In this document: one piece after another, positions 5,943 through 8,411 of the stretch
Layout: every line of letters begins with the position of its first letter
How positions within the stretch are numbered: position 1 is the first letter of the stretch
Assembly (NCBI GenBank): GCA_937902285.1
Contig: CALGTB010000221.1
Location: forward strand, 1 to 8,411
DNA length: 8,411 nucleotides
From: an uncultured Actinomycetes bacterium
GTDB taxonomy: Bacteria > Actinomycetota > Actinomycetes > S36-B12
Direction of reading: 5' to 3'
Notes under the pieces: model-generated
Told to the model about the DNA's origin: nothing
The model's input: the letters and a program-made list of their open reading frames with translations, nothing else
Databases searched by the model: none
Made by a program: the position numbers and the translations under genes

Positions 5943-7222
5943 AGCCGCGTCACCCGCGGTCCCGTCAGGACGCCGCGGGTGTCGAGGATGGGCTTCTTCA
6001 GGTCTCCGAGGACGTCCCGGTCGTATGCGGCGTGCGCCTGCAGCAGCACCACCACATCGGACTGCTCGACGGCTGACGTGAGGTCGTCGACCCTCGTGAG
6101 CGAGTGACCGTTCAGGTGCCACTCCGCCACGTAGGGATCGTGGTAGCTCACGATCGCCCCCAGTGCCTCGAGGGCGCGGGCAACATCGACGGAGGGTGAC
6201 TCCCGCTGGTCGGCGATGTCCGCCTTGTACGTCACTCCGAGCAGGAGGACGCGACTGCCGTTCGCGGCCTTCCGCTCGCCGTTCAGGATGTCCTGGACCC
6301 TTCGCGCCACGTAGGCAGGCATCCCGTCATTGATCTCCTGGGCCAGCTCGACGAACCTGAACGAGTAGCCCAGGTGCGTCTTGACTCGGTGTGACAGGTA
6401 GTTCGGGTCGATGGGAATGCAATGCCCTCCGACCCCGGGTCCCGGGTAGAAGGCGTTGAATCCGAACGGCTTCGTGGATGCGCATCGGATGGAGTCCCAC
6501 AGGTCGATGTCGAGCTCGCTGCAGAAGCGCGCCATCTCGTTCACCAGCGCGATGTTCACATGCCGGTACGTGTTCTCGAGGAGCTTGGTCATCTCGGCCT
6601 CGCGCACCCCCTTGGCCACGACGACCGTGTCGACGATCTGCTGGTAGAAGGCGCGGGCGCGCTCTGTGCACTCCCGGGTCATCCCCCCGACGACCTTCGG
6701 CGTGTTGCGGAGTGTGTAGGTGCTGTTGCCAGGGTCGATGCGCTCGGGGCTGAAGGCGCAGTTGACGTCCACACCGACCCGGAGCCCGCTCGACTCGAGG
6801 ATCGGGACAAGCACCTCCTCGGTCGTGCCGGGATAGGTCGTCGACTCGAGGACCACCAGCTGCCCGGGACGCAGGTGCGCCGCCGCCGCGCGCGCTGCGG
6901 ACTCGACGGCGTCCAGGTTCGGCCCGTGCTCGGGGGACAGGGGGGTCGGGACGCAGATCACGATGACGTCGGCGTCGGCCAGGCAGGAGGCGTCCGTCGT
7001 CGCCGAGAAGCCGGCCTCGAGCATCCCGGCGACGTCGGCGTCGCTGACGTCGTCGACATGAGAGCGGCCCTCGTTGAGCGAGTCGACAGTCGTTGCAGAG
7101 GTGTCCAGACCGGTGACCTGGAGGCCGATCTCGGATGCCCGGAGGGCCAGCGGAAGGCCCACGTAGCCGAGCCCGATGACGACCAGGGAACCCGCATCGC
7201 CAACGCCCGCGGGCTGTCTCAC
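5939..7222 (-). CDS. Nucleotide-sugar 6-dehydrogenase, UDP-GlcNAc/UDP-ManNAc dehydrogenase type (WbpA/WecC-like), 427 aa
   Basis: This soluble NAD-dependent enzyme oxidises C6 of a UDP-sugar in two steps to a UDP-uronate. The N-terminal Rossmann motif VVIGLGYVGLPLA is at 14-26, D40 ends beta-2 (VTGLD), and CVPTPL is at 90-95. ESTTYPGTTEE (126-136) and FSPERIDPGN (157-166) mark the UDP-HexNAc dehydrogenase group. The central helix has the conserved Lys (K213 in EMTKLLENTYRHVNIA). The catalytic thiol is C268 in GVGGHCIPIDP. The C-terminal UDP-binding domain starts near 322 with SRVLLLGVTYKADIADQRESP. Length is normal for the family. ESTTYPGTTEE and IDPNYLS favour UDP-GlcNAc or UDP-ManNAc over UDP-glucose, but this is not decisive. 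Start GTG 7222 overlaps the acyltransferase stop as GTGA and is preceded only by a G-run, so translational coupling is likely. Confidence 0.92.
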   Translation of the reverse strand: MRQPAGVGDAGSLVVIGLGYVGLPLALRASEIGLQVTGLDTSATTVDSLNEGRSHVDDVSDADVAGMLEAGFSATTDASCLADADVIVICVPTPLSPEHGPNLDAVESAARAAAAHLRPGQLVVLESTTYPGTTEEVLVPILESSGLRVGVDVNCAFSPERIDPGNSTYTLRNTPKVVGGMTRECTERARAFYQQIVDTVVVAKGVREAEMTKLLENTYRHVNIALVNEMARFCSELDIDLWDSIRCASTKPFGFNAFYPGPGVGGHCIPIDPNYLSHRVKTHLGYSFRFVELAQEINDGMPAYVARRVQDILNGERKAANGSRVLLLGVTYKADIADQRESPSVDVARALEALGAIVSYHDPYVAEWHLNGHSLTRVDDLTSAVEQSDVVVLLQAHAAYDRDVLGDLKKPILDTRGVLTGPRVTRL

Positions 7223-7893
7223 GTCGCCCCCAGATCCTCGTCGACCGACCGCGCTGATCCTAGAGGTCGGGCCGGAACCCCGATGACCGTCGTTCCGTCA
7301 GCCACGTCGCGGGTGACGAGTGCCCCCGCGCCGACGACGACGTCGCTGCCCACCGAGCGCCCCGGCAAAATGCACGACGTGGTGCCCAGCAGGCTGCGGG
7401 TCCCGATCGCGACGCCACCCGAGAGCACGGCGCCGGGGTGGACGGTGACGAAGTCAGCGATCGTGCAGTCGTGCCCCACCGTGACGAGCCGGTCGAGGTG
7501 CACGTGGCGGCCGACGCGGATATTGGTCGTCACCTGGCTGCCCGCCGCCATCACCGAGCCCGGTCCGACGACAGCATCCCTCCCACGGATGGCTGTCGGA
7601 TGGATGAGCGTCGCGGGAAGGAGTCCGGCCGCGTCGAAGCGCCCGGCGAGCCGCTCGCGCAGGCCGGGGGCGGCGATGGCGACGACGTAGTGGCTGGCGC
7701 TCGGCGCCTTGAGGAAGTCCTCGTCCGATCCGAGCCACGCCGCGTCGATGCGGGCCAGCACGCCGGCATCGGGTTCGTCCTGTGCCACGAAACCCGCGAA
7801 GGTGAACTCGGACTCGTCGGGATCCATCGCCCGCAGGACGTCAAGGGTCTCCCGGCCGAAGCCGCCGGCTCCGACGATGACGAGGCTCTTCAC
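7219..7893 (-). CDS. NeuD/PglD-like sugar O- or N-acyltransferase (left-handed beta-helix), 224 aa
   Basis: This is likely a trimeric acetyl-CoA-dependent transferase that acetylates a sugar or UDP-aminosugar. The N-terminal nucleotide-sugar binding domain has KSLVIVGAGGFGRETLDVL (2-20), the hallmark of the NeuD/PglD family. From about residue 98 the protein turns into hexapeptide repeats (IRGRDAVVGPGSVMAAGS and onward) forming a beta-helix. H141 in TVGHDCTIADF is the expected catalytic His, and VVVGAGALVTRDV (186-198) followed by IGVPARPL is the acetyl-CoA-binding end. Length (about 200-225) fits. I start at GTG 7893, which gives the Rossmann strand at residue 3 and a GTGA overlap with the gene above. 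The 36-residue extension to 8001 is inside that gene. No aminotransferase is visible in the window, so an O- or N-acceptor cannot be chosen. Confidence 0.9.
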   Translation of the reverse strand: MKSLVIVGAGGFGRETLDVLRAMDPDESEFTFAGFVAQDEPDAGVLARIDAAWLGSDEDFLKAPSASHYVVAIAAPGLRERLAGRFDAAGLLPATLIHPTAIRGRDAVVGPGSVMAAGSQVTTNIRVGRHVHLDRLVTVGHDCTIADFVTVHPGAVLSGGVAIGTRSLLGTTSCILPGRSVGSDVVVGAGALVTRDVADGTTVIGVPARPLGSARSVDEDLGAT

Positions 7894-8411
7894 GCCGATC
7901 GCCCGATCACCAGGTGCTCCACACCGGGCCACTGGGAGTCGGTGGTCACGCCCCGGCCGTCGACGAGACACCGAATCCCCACGATGTCGGAGGGGCCCCA
8001 TGAGGCGTACTCGGCATGGTCGGCCTGCAGGATCGCGCCGTCAGCCGGATCGCCCGAGTGGAACGGCACGAGGCCCACCTGCTCGAGCTCGGCATCCGAG
8101 TACATCGGGTCGTGTACGACGGGGAGCCCCCCACGGGAGGAGACCGCCTCGACCAGCGGGAAGACCCCCGAGAACGCCGTCTCCTTCACGCCGCCGCGAT
8201 AGGCCGCCCCGAGGATCACGACCCTCCGCCCCTGCAGCCCCGACAGGGCGCCGGACAGCCGTTCCACGACATGCGCAGGCATCGCGGAGTTGACGTCGCG
8301 AGCCGTGCGCACGAGAACCGCGGCCGGATCGTTGTTGAGGTAGAGGTGAGGGTAAACGGGGATGAAGTGTACGGCCACGGAAACGACGGGTAGGTGGATG
8401 TGGCTGTACGG
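7890..8411 (-). CDS. NDP-sugar dehydrogenase homologue lacking the catalytic Cys (3' part; N-terminus off the right edge), 173 aa visible
   Basis: The reading frame is open to the window edge. A GTG at 8378 is internal, because family-like sequence (PYSHIHLP) continues upstream of it. The visible part is the end of the central domain and the whole C-terminal UDP-binding domain of the UDP-glucose/UDP-ManNAcA dehydrogenase family: IPVYPHLYLNNDP, ARDVNSAMP, then RRVVILGAAYRGGVKETAF (about 60-78), VHDPMYSDAEL, QADHAEY and LVDGRGV. Where relatives read VGGHCIPVYP, this protein reads VAVHFIPVYP: the active-site Cys is Phe (codon 8364-8366) and the two Gly are Ala and Val. No frame break is present, and the rest is well conserved, so it does not look like a decaying gene. 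It may be a dehydrogenase variant with changed chemistry or a non-oxidising paralogue. It is the most upstream gene of the operon seen here and overlaps the acyltransferase gene by GTGA. Confidence 0.85.
   Translation of the reverse strand, partial: PYSHIHLPVVSVAVHFIPVYPHLYLNNDPAAVLVRTARDVNSAMPAHVVERLSGALSGLQGRRVVILGAAYRGGVKETAFSGVFPLVEAVSSRGGLPVVHDPMYSDAELEQVGLVPFHSGDPADGAILQADHAEYASWGPSDIVGIRCLVDGRGVTTDSQWPGVEHLVIGRSA

Noticed and set aside
5943..6122. 60-residue N-terminal extension of the GT4 enzyme
   Set aside because: It lies wholly inside the upstream dehydrogenase gene, is Arg/Pro-rich, and would push the first Rossmann strand far from the N-terminus. The GTG at 5942 fits the GTGA pattern.
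6422..7690. Plus-strand open frame of 422 codons
   Set aside because: It is antisense to the dehydrogenase and acyltransferase genes, both of which have clear family motifs. The composition is typical of a GC-driven shadow frame.
7896..7909. Short palindrome GATCG-CC-CGATC near the acyltransferase start
   Set aside because: It is only 5-bp arms within coding sequence rich in CGATCG words, with no promoter context.
8376..8378. GTG as a true start of the right-edge dehydrogenase gene
   Set aside because: The frame stays open upstream to the window edge and encodes family-like residues (PYSHIHLP). Starting here would also leave only the C-terminal domain and cut the active-site loop.

Overview
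The window is a high-GC stretch with GTG-initiated, tightly overlapping genes, typical of an Actinobacterium; no genus can be assigned from the sequence alone. It looks like part of a surface-glycan (capsule, exopolysaccharide or teichuronic-type wall polymer) biosynthesis locus. I see no rRNA, tRNA, CRISPR array, insertion sequence or integration site.

Layout. (1) Positions 1-1189, minus strand: the N-terminal 396 residues of a polytopic membrane protein of unrecognised family, running off the left edge. (2) Positions 1190-1272: an 83-bp divergent intergenic region with a candidate promoter for each side and a 7-bp inverted repeat. (3) Positions 1273-2865, plus strand: the only plus-strand gene, a DUF2142-like polytopic membrane protein that appears to be leaderless. 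It meets the next gene tail to tail with a 10-bp overlap. (4) Positions 2856-8411, minus strand: one compact operon read right to left. Its genes are the C-terminal part of an NDP-sugar dehydrogenase homologue (cut by the right edge), a NeuD/PglD-like sugar acyltransferase, a complete UDP-sugar 6-dehydrogenase (WbpA/WecC type), a GT4 glycosyltransferase, an extended-SDR NDP-sugar epimerase/dehydratase and a WecA/TagO-like polyprenyl-phosphate sugar-1-phosphate transferase.

How the genes may work together (inference): the dehydrogenase would make a UDP-uronate. The SDR enzyme would epimerise or otherwise modify an NDP-sugar. The acyltransferase would acetylate an (amino)sugar nucleotide. The WecA-like protein would load the first sugar phosphate on undecaprenyl phosphate, and the GT4 enzyme would extend it. 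The two large membrane proteins could act later, in glycan assembly or lipid-linked sugar transfer, but nothing in the sequence proves this.

Most notable points: the right-edge dehydrogenase homologue has Phe where the family's catalytic Cys should be, next to a canonical paralogue that keeps its Cys. Four of the five operon junctions are 4-bp GTGA stop/start overlaps, and all seven visible gene starts are GTG. The GT4 enzyme has Gln at the second position of its EX7E motif.
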